64,000 bases of DNA from Mobilicoccus caccae. Lineage in GTDB: Bacteria > Actinomycetota > Actinomycetes > Actinomycetales > Dermatophilaceae. Location of the stretch: positions 124,001 through 188,000 of the forward strand of contig NZ_BSUO01000001.1 in NCBI RefSeq assembly GCF_030161635.1, in the 5' to 3' direction. Of the stretch, positions 35,842 through 45,869 are shown piece by piece. Each line of letters starts with the position of its first letter. The first letter of the stretch is position 1. The position numbers were made by a program, and so were the translations under genes. The notes beneath the pieces are model-generated. The model worked only from the letters and a program-made list of their open reading frames with translations, was not told where the DNA came from and made no database searches.

Positions 35842-36819
35842 ATGGACTTCTTGATCCTGGGTGGGACGGCCTGGCTCGGACGACGTGTCGCCGAGATCGC
35901 GCGTGATCGAGGGCACGACGTCACGTGCCTCGCGCGGGGAAGCGAACCCGCGCCGGAAGGGGTGCGGTTCATCCGCGCCGACCGGGACGACGAGGACGGC
36001 CTGAGCGGTGTCCGGGACCGGCGGTGGAGCGCGGTCGTCGACGTGGCACGGCAGCCTGGGCAGGTCCGGCGGGCGATGAGACAGCTCGAAGCCGAGCACG
36101 TCGTGTTCGTCTCCAGCATCAGCGTCTACACGCGCAACGACCTGCCCGACCGCGACGAGTCCGCACCCGTGCACGAGCCGCTCGCCGCGGACGAGCTGGA
36201 CGACATGTCGCAGTACGGCCCGGCGAAGGTGGCCTGCGAGCGGATCGTGCGAGAGACCGCGTCGTCCTCCACGGTGATCCGGGCCGGACTGATCGGCGGA
36301 GCCGGGGACCACACCGGGCGCACCGGTTACTACCCGTGGCGCTTCGCCCACCCCACGGGCGCCGACGTGCTCGTGCCTCCCGACGACTCCTACCCCGTGG
36401 CGATGATCGACGCCGAGGACCTGGCCGCCTGGATCGTCGAGGTCGCCGAACGCCGCGTCGACGGGATCTTCGACGCCACCGGCCCTGCGGTGCCGCTGGG
36501 GGAGGTGCTCGAGTGCGCCCGCGCGGTCGCCGGCAGCTCGGCGCCGCCGCGCGCCGCGGATCCCGAGGCGCTCGCGAGTGAAGGCGTCGGATTCTGGATG
36601 GGGCCGACGACGCTGCCGTTGTGGGTCGGCGCGCCGGGGTGGCGATATGCGACGGTCGCCGACGCGTCCGCCGCCCGCAGCCACGGCCTGACGACCCGTC
36701 CACTCGCGCAGACCCTGGCCGCAGCCCTGACTTTCGAGGAGAGCCGCGGCGGACCGCGCGGCGCCGGCCTCACCGACGAGGAGGAACGACGCCTGCGGGC
36801 TGCGCTCTCCGGGCAGTGA
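35842..36819 (+). CDS. NAD-dependent epimerase/dehydratase-family protein
   Basis: 325 residues. Extended-SDR N-terminus FLILGGTAWLGRRVAEIARD with the GGTAWLG dinucleotide loop, VFVSSISVYTRND, YGPAKVACE (Tyr and Lys positions) and later YPWRFAHPTGADVLVPPD. The catalytic Tyr-x-x-x-Lys appears as YGPAK. A plant-like CSP41/mRNA-binding or reductase subgroup is possible. Substrate unknown. ATG 35842 lies 93 bp after azlD; weak upstream RBS. Confidence 0.85.
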   Translation: MDFLILGGTAWLGRRVAEIARDRGHDVTCLARGSEPAPEGVRFIRADRDDEDGLSGVRDRRWSAVVDVARQPGQVRRAMRQLEAEHVVFVSSISVYTRNDLPDRDESAPVHEPLAADELDDMSQYGPAKVACERIVRETASSSTVIRAGLIGGAGDHTGRTGYYPWRFAHPTGADVLVPPDDSYPVAMIDAEDLAAWIVEVAERRVDGIFDATGPAVPLGEVLECARAVAGSSAPPRAADPEALASEGVGFWMGPTTLPLWVGAPGWRYATVADASAARSHGLTTRPLAQTLAAALTFEESRGGPRGAGLTDEEERRLRAALSGQ

Positions 36820-37024
36820 GTCCCGTTCTCTCTGAGCAGATCCGCCTTCCGTGCTGCCCCGGCGCATGTGCGGGTCGGTGATGATGACGGCAGGCGAGGC
36901 CAAGGTGCGGGAGGAGTCACGCGTACCAGCAGCCGCCCGCTGGGGGCAGGCCCGCACGACAGCGAATCGGGCTCGACCCGAGCCGTACCGCACGGGAGAG
37001 AACGTCTCGGGCAAGGATGGGGGC

Positions 37025-38256
37025 ATGCGTCTCGTCATCGCCGGTTCCGGCTCACAGGGGGACACCCGTCCCTACCTCGCGCTCGCCGAAGGCATGCGGG
37101 CGCGGGGGCACGATGCCGTCGTGTGCCTCGATCGCACCGGACGTGACGCGGCCGACGCCCTCGGGTTGGACTTCCGCGAGCTGGGGGGCGACTTCCGGAC
37201 CCACCTGGACGGCGGGCGAGGGATGCGCGCGCTCGAGAAGGCCGACGGTGGGTTGTCCGGGCTGATGCTCTTCCGCGACGTCGCCCGCGAGCACTCGCAG
37301 CAGTGGATCACCACCATCGCCGCTGCGGCCCATGACCATCGCGCCGACGTCGTCCTCGGCAGCGGCCTCGCGATCTTCGCCGCGCTCACCGCAGCCGAGA
37401 TCACCGGCAGCAGACCGGCGGTCGCCGGCGCGTTCCCGCTGTCGCCGACGAGGAGTTCTCCTCCGCCGTGACTCCCGCGCCGGTGCCCGCCCGGCTGAAC
37501 CTGGCCACCCACCACGTCGCGTCCCGGGCCATGTGGTCGGCGTTCCGGGCCCCGACCAACCGCATCCGTCGCGCCGCCGGGCTACGCCCGTTCTCGCCCC
37601 GGTGGGAGCGGCTCCCGGTCGTCTACGGGTTCTCCCCGGCGTTGGTGCCACGGCCGCTGGACTGGCCGGACAGCGCGCGCGTCTGCGGCGCCTGGCACCT
37701 GGCGGAGCCCGACTGGACCCCACCGACCGAGCTCGCCGCGTTTCTCGACGAGGGGGAGCCGCCGGTCTACATCGGCTTCGGCAGCATGGCGGCGTCGGGA
37801 ACGGCTGAGCTCACCCGGAGGATTCTCGACGTCCTCGAGGGGCGTCGGGCCTTGGTCGCGCCGGGGTGGAGCGGTATCGAGCGCGAGCTGGGCGCGTTGC
37901 CCGAGTCCGTCCGACTGGTCGGGGCGACGCCGCACTCCTGGTTGTTGCCGCGGTGCGCCCTCGCCGTCCACCACTGCGGTGCGGGGACCACCCATGCCGT
38001 GGCCCGTGCCGGCATCCCCTCGGTCCCCGTCCCCTTCGCCGCCGACCAGCCCTTCTGGGCGCGCCGGCTGCGGGAGGCCGGCATCGGCAGCCGTCCGTTG
38101 GACCGCCGGTCGGCGACGGCCACGTCCATCGGCGACGCGCTGTCGGAGGCCAGTTCGAGGTGGATGCGTGACCGCGCAACCGAGGTCGGGCAGGACATGG
38201 CGGGAGAGGACGCGGTCGGGGCCGTCATCGACCACCTGTCGCGCTGGCACTCCTGA
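37025..38256 (+). CDS. GT1/GT28-type glycosyltransferase, frameshifted
   Basis: Starts MRLVIAGSGSQGDTRPYLAL, a typical GT28-like nucleotide-sugar glycosyltransferase N-terminus, then RGHDAVVCLDRTG and LGSGLAIFAALTAAEITGS. Near 37450 the frame breaks (PLSPTRSS); one base more gives PTEEFSSAVTPAPVPARLN and continues through VYIGFGSMAASGTAEL, PESVRLVGATPHSWLLPRC and the donor-binding AVHHCGAGTTHAVARAGIPS. The result is one protein of about 410 residues. An apparent single-base deletion, as elsewhere. Likely transfers a sugar from UDP- or dTDP-sugar to a lipid or small molecule; acceptor unknown. The 290 bp downstream hold nothing I can assign. Confidence 0.88.
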
Positions 38257-38549
38257 TCGACGGTGGGCACAGGCGCGGCGGCAGGGGCGAGCACCAACCG
38301 GGAGTACAACGGCGCCGAGCCCGGGTACCGCGTTCCATGAGTGCAGTTCACAGGGTTGCTGCGAGGGTCGGGATCCGCCGCATCCACCGTTACCCTCCCG
38401 CTTGGTGCCCGCACCCACCCATCGCATCGGTGTGAAGAGCGACTCCGCGTCCCTGGAGGATCGAACCGGCGGGGTCGGCGTCATCCCGGCCCGCGTGGGC
38501 ATCGACCGGGTCCCCGACGCGAGGGCTCGTCCGGTGTCCGGCTGCCCCC

Positions 38550-40082
38550 TCAGGCCCGCAGGGCGGCCCGCCGCAGCACGACCCACACGACCACAGCGGT
38601 GACGCCGGTGAGGATCGCGCCGACCATCGACGTAGACGCCACTCCGGCCTCGAAGGCGCGCTGCGCGGCGAGGACGGTCTCGGCGGCCTGCGCCTCCGGC
38701 ATCCCCTCACTGGCGGTGACCGCGGTGCCGATCATGTTCTCCACGTCGGCGCGGGCCTCGGCGGGCACGCTGTCCGGCACCTGGATGGTCATGCGGTACA
38801 TCCACGAGAGGTAGCTGCCGAGAATCGCGACGCCGAGCGCCGTGCCCAGTTCGTACGCCGTCTCCGAGATGCCCGACGCGGCACCGGCGCGTTCGGCCGG
38901 CACCGAGGCGAGGATCGCGTCGTTGGTCAACGTCTCTGCCAACCCGGCACCGGCCCCGACCAGCACGAACACCAGCACGATGACGATGTGCGGCGAGCCC
39001 ACCGTCATCGTCGACCCCAGGGAGTACCCGGCCGTGGCGAGCAGGATGCCCGCCGGGATGAGGTGCCGGACGGCGATGACCCGCGCCAACACCACGGCGA
39101 GCAGGCCGCTGACGATCGAGGCGAGCGCTCCCGGGATCATCGTCGTCGCGGCCTCCAGCGGCGACCTGCCCTCGACGAACTGCAGGTGCTGGGAGAGGAA
39201 GAACACGAGTCCGGCGAACGCGAACACGCTGATGAAGTTGGCCGAGATCGACGCCGCGAACACCGGGCGCGTGAACAGACGCAGGTCGAGCAGCGGGTCG
39301 GTGCGCGTGAGCTGGCGCCGCACGAACGCGATCGCGCTCGCGATGCCGATGGCGAACATGCTCGCGCCGAGCAGGTCGACCCCCTCGGTGGCGGTGTGCT
39401 TGACGCCGTAGACCAGCGGCATCATCGCGGCGATCGACAGGACGACGCCGACCGGGTCGAGGCGCCCGGCGTGGGGGTTGCGCGACTCCGGGAGCAGGAA
39501 GGGCCCGGCGGCGAGCAGCACGACCGCGGCCGGCACGGAGATGAGGAAGATCGCGCCCCACCAGAAGTGCTCGAGCAGCCACCCGCCGACGATGGGTCCG
39601 AGAGCGGCGCCACCGGCGAACGCGGAGGCCCAGATGGCGATGGCCAGACGGCGTTGGGTGTCGTCGAGGAACACGTTGCGCAGCAGCGACAGGGTCGAGG
39701 GCATGAGCATCGCGCCGAACACCCCGAGGAGGATGCGGGCCGCGATGAGGTGGCCCGCGGTGGGCGCGAAGGCGGCGTAGATGCTGACCAGCCCGAACCC
39801 GGCGGTGCCGATGAGCAGGAGGCGTCGCCGGCCGATCCGGTCGCCGAGCATGCCCATGGTGATGAGCAACCCGGCGAGGACCAGCGGGTACACGTCGACG
39901 ATCCACAGCAGCGCGTTGGCGCTCGGCTGCAGCGAGGTCGACAGCTGCGGCACGGCGAAGGCCAGGGCGGTGTTGTCGATGCTGACGACGAGGACGGGCA
40001 GCATCAACACGACCAGCGCGGCCCAGCCACGAAGGCCCGCGCGTGGGGTGGTGGTGCTGGTGGGTGACATGGTGCTGGTCAT
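38550..40082 (-). CDS. MFS multidrug transporter (DHA2/EmrB-QacA type, 14 TM)
   Basis: 510 residues, 14 predicted helices. DHA2 landmarks: VVSIDNTALAFAVPQLSTSL in helix 1, MGMLGDRIGRRRLLLIGTAG (motif A) and a repeated pattern ARILLGVFGAMLMPSTLSLL, plus AGAGLAETLTNDAIL. Antiports protons for toxic compounds. ATG 40082 (a second ATG is five codons in). Divergent from a TetR gene with a palindromic candidate operator between them, so it is probably induced by its own substrate. Confidence 0.92.
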   Translation of the reverse strand: MTSTMSPTSTTTPRAGLRGWAALVVLMLPVLVVSIDNTALAFAVPQLSTSLQPSANALLWIVDVYPLVLAGLLITMGMLGDRIGRRRLLLIGTAGFGLVSIYAAFAPTAGHLIAARILLGVFGAMLMPSTLSLLRNVFLDDTQRRLAIAIWASAFAGGAALGPIVGGWLLEHFWWGAIFLISVPAAVVLLAAGPFLLPESRNPHAGRLDPVGVVLSIAAMMPLVYGVKHTATEGVDLLGASMFAIGIASAIAFVRRQLTRTDPLLDLRLFTRPVFAASISANFISVFAFAGLVFFLSQHLQFVEGRSPLEAATTMIPGALASIVSGLLAVVLARVIAVRHLIPAGILLATAGYSLGSTMTVGSPHIVIVLVFVLVGAGAGLAETLTNDAILASVPAERAGAASGISETAYELGTALGVAILGSYLSWMYRMTIQVPDSVPAEARADVENMIGTAVTASEGMPEAQAAETVLAAQRAFEAGVASTSMVGAILTGVTAVVVWVVLRRAALRA

Positions 40083-40120
40083 GACCTTTCGGGATTCTCG
40101 CTCGAGGGTGTCGTCTCACT

Positions 40121-40138
40121 TAACCGTCCGGCCGGTAC
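40121..40138. promoter_or_regulatory. Candidate TetR operator between MFS and TetR genes
   Basis: TAACCGTCCGGCCGGTAC is a near-palindrome (ACCG...CGGT arms) in the divergent spacer, AT-flanked. Plausible site for the adjacent TetR. Weak on its own. Confidence 0.4.
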
Positions 40139-40245
40139 AGTATCTGGTGACGTGTCATCCCCGCCAATCGGAGGAGAACCGGCGAGGATGGAGAATCCGA
40201 ACGATATCGACCGCGGTGAAGACCGCGGGAGGAGGCGAGCGCCAC

Positions 40246-40757
40246 GTGAGTGACACCCGGGGCCGGATCATGGACGCCCTGGAGGAGGTGCTCGCCGAAT
40301 CCGGGCCCACCGGCGCGACACTCGAGGCCGTCGCCGCCCGTGCCGGGATCTCCAAGGGGGCCTGCTCTACCACTACGGCAGCAAGGAGGCCCTCTACGGC
40401 GGGCTGCTCGACCGCCTGCGGGGGCTGGGGGAGGCCGACGCCACCGACCGGGCTCCGGGCGGGGTCATCACCTCCTACCTGGCCACCTCGTCGGTCGCCA
40501 AGGACCACTTCACCCGCACGCTCATGGCGGCGCTGCGCCTCCTCGGGTCGGCCGACGTCGACGTCGAGGGCGCGATCGTCGAGGCCATCGACCACTGGTC
40601 CGCCCTGTTGTCGCGCGAGATCGAGGATCCACTGCTGGCCCGCCTCGTCGTCCTCATCGGTGACGGGCTCTACCTGCGGGCGCTCATCGGCGCGGAGCCG
40701 AGTCCGGTCGACGGTGATCTGGCGGCGTATCTCGAGGGGCTCGTCGAGCGGGCTTGA
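40246..40757 (+). CDS. TetR-family regulator, frameshifted
   Basis: GGGAGGAGG precedes GTG 40246. TetR HTH: RGRIMDALEEVLAESGPT, then LEAVAARAGISKG. After five G (40356-40360) the frame changes: adding one G gives GGLLYHYGSKEALYGGLLD, the conserved end of the HTH, then LLGSADVDVEGAIVEAID and a stop at 40757. About 170 residues. Apparent single-base deletion; integrity uncertain. Divergent from the MFS efflux gene at 38550-40082, its probable target. Confidence 0.85.
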
Positions 40758-40905
40758 TCCCTGGCGTCCTGGACGGGTCCGGGATGGGTGTCCAGTTGCG
40801 CAACGCCGGAATCGGCCACGAAAGCGGTGTCGACGGCGCCTCCGCGGCCGATGTACTGGTGACCCCCGTGCAGTGAGTCACGACCAGAACAGAGGCGCCC
40901 TTCTC

Positions 40906-41673
40906 ATGAGCCAGTTGATCGACATCGCTCTCGACGGCGCGGCCGAGGCGTTGGACCCGGCTGTGCGTCCGTGGATCCTGGGAGTGGCCCATCTCGTCGA
41001 CACCTCACCCGAGCAGGAGGCCTTCGACCCCGCGACCATCGAGTCGGTGCTCGACCTCGCCTCGCGGACGGTGCAGTTCCCCAGCGGTCCGGTCGGGTTC
41101 GTCGCCGGAGGGTATGAGTCGCGTCCAGAGCCGGACTTCCAGCTCGTCACGTTGAGCAGCGCCAAGGCCCCGCACCTCGAGCTGAAGATCGGCCTCGGCA
41201 TCGCGGGGTTCGTCGCCGTCGGGCTGACGCGCAGCGACGTGTTCGACGACGGGGTGACGCGTCCGGCAGGCGCGCTCCTCACGGACATGGAGTCGGTCAT
41301 CGCCGACACCTACACGCTCTCGATCGCCAGTGCCCTCCAGCTCGGATACGTCGGCCCCATCGACTACGGCTTCACGGTCGCCTACGACGGCCAGGGTCGC
41401 GGTCTGACGCTCTACACGCTCGACGAGGCCACGGGGCGCCCGGTGGAGGTCGTGACCGACGGTGCGAGGATGGCCCCGAGTGTCGGTCGGATCGCCTACT
41501 CGCCGGAGAAGACCCTGGTGGAGGCGTACATGGACGTGTACGAGATGGCTCGAGGTCTGCTCGCGCGCTACGACCGGACCCCCCAGCTCATCGACCTGCC
41601 CGGACGCAGCGGCGACGGATATGACGGGGACCCCCTCGGGGCCAAGGCGGAGCGGGGGCGGCTCCGGCCGTAG
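40906..41673 (+). CDS. Hypothetical protein
   Basis: 255 residues, family not recognised. Visible motifs are MSQLIDIALDGAAEALDPAV, a stretch resembling a ligand-binding alpha/beta domain (ELKIGLGIAGFVAVGLTRSD), and an acidic/basic C-terminus. No membrane segment or signal peptide. ATG 40906 is chosen as the first ATG in frame. It follows the TetR gene by about 150 bp with no shared regulation evident. Function not assigned. Confidence 0.6.
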   Translation: MSQLIDIALDGAAEALDPAVRPWILGVAHLVDTSPEQEAFDPATIESVLDLASRTVQFPSGPVGFVAGGYESRPEPDFQLVTLSSAKAPHLELKIGLGIAGFVAVGLTRSDVFDDGVTRPAGALLTDMESVIADTYTLSIASALQLGYVGPIDYGFTVAYDGQGRGLTLYTLDEATGRPVEVVTDGARMAPSVGRIAYSPEKTLVEAYMDVYEMARGLLARYDRTPQLIDLPGRSGDGYDGDPLGAKAERGRLRP

Positions 41674-41733
41674 GGCCTCGGCCCCCGGGGTCCATCCGTT
41701 CGCAGAACGGCTTGCTGTACATAGCTGTCCTTG

Positions 41734-41756
41734 CTGTCTATAGTGCGTATAGACAG
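41734..41756 (+). promoter_or_regulatory. GntR (YtrA-type) operator
   Basis: CTGTCTATA-GTGCG-TATAGACAG is a perfect 9-bp inverted repeat with a five-base spacer, just upstream of TAAGGAG and the GntR start codon. It is AT-rich against the surroundings and overlaps a possible -10 (TATAGT). Confidence 0.75.
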
Positions 41757-41769
41757 TAAGGAGACTCTC

Positions 41770-42179
41770 GTGCGCATCGTCATCTCGAACGCCTCGGGAC
41801 AACCGATCTACGAACAGATCTCGACCCAGGTCAGGGCCGCGATCCTCGCCGGGGATCTCGCCGAGGGCGAGAAGCTGCCCTCGATCCGCGGGCTGGCCCG
41901 TGACCTGCGCGTCTCCGTCATCACCACGACACGTGCCTACTCCGACCTGGCGGCGGAGGGGTTCATCGTCAACGTCCAGGGCAAGGGCAGCTACGTCCTC
42001 GCCCGCGACGGCGAGCTCGTCCGCGAACACGCGCTGCGCGAGATCGAAGCCCACCTCATCCGCGCCGTCGACACCGCTCGCGCGGCCGGTCTCGACGGCG
42101 CCGACGTCCGCGCAGCCCTGCAGGCGCTGCTCGACGCGGACTCCGACGACTCATCGGATGCGAAGGAGACCACCGATGA
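41770..42179 (+). CDS. GntR-family regulator (YtrA subfamily), 3' end uncertain
   Basis: N-terminal GntR winged helix: QPIYEQISTQVRAAILAGDL, then LPSIRGLARDLRVSVITTTR, AYSDLAAEGFIVNVQGKGSY. YtrA-type regulators are about 120-130 residues and usually end just before an ABC ATPase gene. Here the natural stop overlapping the ATPase ATG (TGA 42177-42179) is one base out of frame, so the frame runs on to 42573; this may be another single-base deletion. RBS TAAGGAG upstream of GTG 41770. Controls the downstream ABC transporter via the inverted repeat at 41734. Confidence 0.85.
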
Positions 42180-43053
42180 CCGACATCCACCCCACCCCGA
42201 ACGACACCCTCGCCGGTTCCGATGTCGCACTGGCGATCCGGGGGCTGGTCAAGAGGTTCGGCCGGTTCACGCTCGACGGGATCGACCTCGACGTCCCGCG
42301 TGGGTACGTCGTCGGCCTGGTCGGCGCGAACGGCTCGGGCAAGACGACGACGATCGGTTCGGCCATCGGCACGGTCGTCCCCGACGAGGGCCGGATCGCC
42401 ATGCCGACCATGGACAGGGTCGGGGTCGTCCTCGACTCGCACTACTTCATGAAGGGCTGGACGCCGACCGCGATCGAGTCGGCGGTCGAGCCCTTCTACC
42501 CCGCGTGGTCGGAGGAGCGCTACCGCAGTCTGCTCGCGCGGTTCGGCATCCGCACCGATGCGAAGGTCGGTGAGATGTCGCGCGGAACCGGGATGAAGCT
42601 GCAGGTCGCCGTGGCACTCGCGCACGATCCCGAGCTGCTCGTCCTCGACGAGCCCACCTCCGGTCTGGACCCCGTCGCCCGTGAGGACTTCCTCGACCTC
42701 GTCGCCGAGTTCATGCAGGACGAGAGTCACGCCGTGCTCTTCTCCAGCCACATCACGGGTGACCTGGAGCGGATCGCCGATTTCGTCACGGTCCTCGACC
42801 AGGGCCGCGTCGCCGCCTCCGCAGCGACCGATGACCTGCTCGCCGATCACCGCGTCGTCCGGGGCGGCGTCCGCGACCTCACCGACGACATGCGCGCCGC
42901 GCTGTACGGGTGCGGGTCCACGAGGCCGGTTTCGACGGGCTCGCCCGCACCGAGGACGCCCGGGGCTGGGCCGGCGACCTCGTGCTCGACCCGCCGACCC
43001 TGGACCAGATCGTCGTCGGCCTCGCCACGGGGCGAGGAGGTGTGCGGCGATGA
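42176..43053 (+). CDS. ABC transporter ATP-binding protein, frameshifted
   Basis: Walker A GANGSGKTT in VVGLVGANGSGKTTTIGSAI, the signature region KVGEMSRGTGMKLQVAVALA and Walker B LLVLDEPTSGLDPV are all present. At 42908-42910 the frame breaks (ALYGC); one more G restores GVRVHEAGFDGLARTEDARG and the end LDQIVVGLATGRGGVRR. About 292 residues. Apparent single-base deletion. ATPase of a drug/peptide-type ABC-2 exporter with the two following permeases; ATGA overlap to the next gene. Confidence 0.88.
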
Positions 43054-43732
43054 CCCTCCTCACCTTCTCCGATCTGGATCGTCGACGCCCGCCCCGCGTA
43101 CACGAGGCGTGGAGGCTGGATCGTCGCAGCGCACTCGGGGGTGCCGATGTCGCCGTCGCCGTCGTCGGCCTCGCCGGCGGAGTCCTCGGCGCCTTCATCG
43201 ATGTGAGCAACGCGCTCACCGGCGGCGCCCTGGGAATCGCCTACCCGCTCATCCGCACGTTGTGGACGGTGGACACGACCCAGGGTGGGGGAGAGCTGCG
43301 GCGCATCCTGCCGCTGCGGCGGCGCGACGTCGTCACGGCCCGGTACCTCGCGAGCGCGCTCCATTACCTCGCGTTCCTCGGGAGCTACCTCTTCGCGGCC
43401 CTGGTGGTCTCGCTCGTGACCGGTCGGGGCGTCGGAGAGGCCCTGTTCGCGTCGTGGATGGCGGCCTGCGTCGCCACGGGTGCCGTCCTTGCGGGGATGC
43501 CGGTGGCAGCCGGTCGAGGTGCGATCGCCACGTTCATCGCCGCGGTCACCGGCGGATTCGTCGCGATGTTGTCATGCCTGGCGATCTGGGCCGTGGCGCT
43601 CGATGAGAGCCCCGCCCTGCTCACCCCCACCTCCGGCGTCGTCGCACTCGTCACGCTGGTCGTCCTCGTCGTGGGCGGGGAGTCCTGTCCCACCGCCTGG
43701 CGGTGCGTCGCTACGAACGAAAGGATCTCTGA
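43050..43732 (+). CDS. ABC-2 transporter permease 1, frameshifted
   Basis: Around six hydrophobic segments (VAVAVVGLAGGVLGAFIDVS, LASALHYLAFLGSYLFAALV, TFIAAVTGGFVAMLSCLAI). ATG 43050 overlaps the ATPase stop. At 43677-43680 (four G before GAGTCC) the frame breaks; an extra G gives VLSHRLAVRRYERKDL and the stop at 43730-43732, overlapping the next ATG. About 227 residues. Probably exports the signal sensed by the GntR regulator; substrate unknown. Confidence 0.82.
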
Positions 43733-44367
43733 TGCGAGCGCTCGGGTTGGATCTTCGACTCGTCGGAAGCCGGTCGTTCCTCGGCGTGATCGCCGTGCTC
43801 GTCGTGGTGGGGTGTGCGGTGACGGGTTCGCTCGTCCTGGCCTGGCCGATCGTGGCCGGGTGGGTCTCGGCGTGTGGCCTGGCGCACCGCGACATGGAGC
43901 AGTCCGGCCGGGTCGGTGCGCTCCAGAGCGTGCTCGGCATCCCCCGCGGCACGGCGGTGCGGACCCGGTATGCGTCCGTGGTCGTCATCGCGGCGGCTCT
44001 GGCCGTTCTCGGTGCCGTGATCGCCCTGGCCTGGACGGCGCTCGGGCGTGACCTCACCCCGGTGTGGGGGTACTTCGCGGTCCTCGTCTTCGCGCTCGCC
44101 TTCGGCCTGATCAACCTCACCCTCGGCTACACCGCCTCCACCGGGGTCAGGCAGGCCGTGGCCTACGGTCTCATCGTGATCGCCCTCGCCGTGACCCTCA
44201 CCCCGTTCATGGTGGGCGCGAACACGGGATGGTCGACAGCCGCCCTCGTCGAGGTGCTGTACGCCGCCCCGGTTCCGCCCGTCGTCGTGGCCGGGCTCAT
44301 GGCGATCGCCGCCCTCACCCTCGGCTCGCCCATGGCGGTCCGCGCGCACTCCCGCGCCGTCCTCTGA
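43732..44367 (+). CDS. ABC-2 transporter permease 2
   Basis: 211 residues with about six helices: VIAVLVVVGCAVTGSLVLAW, VVVIAAALAVLGAVIALAW, FAVLVFALAFGLINLTLGY and GLIVIALAVTLTPFMVGAN. Likely co-subunit with permease 1. ATG overlaps the preceding stop as TGATG, so one operon GntR-ATPase-permease-permease. Family and subunit composition fit a YtrABC-like export system; substrate unknown. Confidence 0.85.
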   Translation: MRALGLDLRLVGSRSFLGVIAVLVVVGCAVTGSLVLAWPIVAGWVSACGLAHRDMEQSGRVGALQSVLGIPRGTAVRTRYASVVVIAAALAVLGAVIALAWTALGRDLTPVWGYFAVLVFALAFGLINLTLGYTASTGVRQAVAYGLIVIALAVTLTPFMVGANTGWSTAALVEVLYAAPVPPVVVAGLMAIAALTLGSPMAVRAHSRAVL

Positions 44368-44511
44368 CCCGATCGTCGCCGCCCGAGAGCCCCGTCGTCG
44401 TCCCGCCGCCTGTGCTTCACGGCGCGGAAACCTTGGGGGCCTGCGGGATTCGCCCGGTGTTCCTAGCGTCTGGCTGCGCTCACGAGGAGCGCGAAGACAC
44501 AGGAGGACCAC

Positions 44512-45729
44512 GTGGACAACGACGACATGGATCGCCCCGGCACGAATCTGGGACGGCGCGGGCTGATCAAGGCCGGCGGGCTCGGGGCGCTGGGTCTCGG
44601 CATGGCCGGCATGGCTCCGGCGTCGGCTCAGGCGGCGCCGAAGCCGAAGGCCGACCCGGTGAGCGGCATCGCCACGAAGGCATCGGTGCGCTTTCGGCCT
44701 AACGGCAGGTTCAAGATCGTCCAGTTCAACGACACCCAGGACGGGCCGCGCACCGACCGCCGCACGGTGGAGCTCATGGACAAGGTCATCGAGAAGGAGA
44801 ACCCCGACCTCGTCGTGCTCGTCGGTGACCAGCTCACCTCGGCCCCCACCACGGTCATCGAGCAGAAGCAGGCACTCAACAACGTCATCCAGCCGATGGA
44901 GCGCCGTGGCGTCAGGTGGGCGGCCACGTTCGGCAACCACGACGAGGACCCCACCCCCAAGACGGGCATGGACGAGCCGGCGATGCTCGACTTCTTCCGC
45001 ACCTACGAGCACAACGTCAACACCGCGGGGGCCAAGGGCATCACCGGCACCGGCAACATGTTCCTGCTCATCGGCAGCAGCCGCGACAACGAGCCGATCT
45101 TCGGTGTGTGGCTGCTCGACAGCGGCCGCTACGCCCCCAAGCAGATCGCCGGCCAGGACTTCGAGGGCTACCCCGACTGGGACTGGCTGCGGGCCGACCA
45201 GATCCGCTGGTACCTCGAGGGTTCCGAGCACGTCCAGCGCCGGGTCGGGGCCAAGATCCCCTCGCTGATGTTCCTCCACATCGCGCTCTGGGAGCACCGG
45301 TTCATGTGGTTCGCCAGCGTCGACTCCCGCACCGACGCCGACCACGCCCGCGCCGTCAAGAAGCACCAGATCGTCGGTGAGCGCAACGAGGCCGAGTGCC
45401 CGGGGCCGTTCAACTCCGGCATGTTCTCCGCCATCCAGCACCGCGGCGACGTCAGGGGTGTCTTCGTCGGGCACGACCACATCAACACCTACGTCGGTGA
45501 CTACTACGGGGTGAAGCTCGGCTACGGCCCCGGCACCGGCTTCGGCCCCTACGGGCTCGAGGGTGATCAGAAGCACCGCCTGCGCGGCTGCCGGGTCTTC
45601 GAGCTCGACGAGTTCGCCAAGGACGTCTGGACCGGCACGCGCACCGTGTTCGCCAAGGACCTCGGGATCGACATGTCCGTGGCCAAGCAGCCCATGGAGC
45701 CCCTGCCGTTGGGTCGCCGGCAGCGCTGA
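44512..45729 (+). CDS. Tat-exported metallophosphoesterase
   Basis: 405 residues. The twin-arginine motif is LGRRGLIKAGG near residue 14, followed by a hydrophobic stretch and SAQAAPK-like processing sequence, so it is secreted or surface-attached. Calcineurin-like phosphoesterase motifs: FNDTQD, VVLVGDQL, TFGNHDED, HIALWEH and VFVGHDHIN, the metal-binding D, GDQ, GNHD, H, GHDH blocks, all in order. It may hydrolyse phosphodiesters or phosphomonoesters of unknown substrate. AGGAGG precedes GTG 44512. Monocistronic. Confidence 0.92.
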   Translation: MDNDDMDRPGTNLGRRGLIKAGGLGALGLGMAGMAPASAQAAPKPKADPVSGIATKASVRFRPNGRFKIVQFNDTQDGPRTDRRTVELMDKVIEKENPDLVVLVGDQLTSAPTTVIEQKQALNNVIQPMERRGVRWAATFGNHDEDPTPKTGMDEPAMLDFFRTYEHNVNTAGAKGITGTGNMFLLIGSSRDNEPIFGVWLLDSGRYAPKQIAGQDFEGYPDWDWLRADQIRWYLEGSEHVQRRVGAKIPSLMFLHIALWEHRFMWFASVDSRTDADHARAVKKHQIVGERNEAECPGPFNSGMFSAIQHRGDVRGVFVGHDHINTYVGDYYGVKLGYGPGTGFGPYGLEGDQKHRLRGCRVFELDEFAKDVWTGTRTVFAKDLGIDMSVAKQPMEPLPLGRRQR

Positions 45730-45869
45730 TCAGCCTGCTCACCGGGGCTGTGGCCGTGATCGCGGCGTGGTGGGGCTCGGCCCGCATCACGCCGCGCCTC
45801 GGCGCACGTCCCGTTGCACGACCCACGTTCTGTGGTCGACTGACCTCCCACGCACGAGAGGAGCAGGGC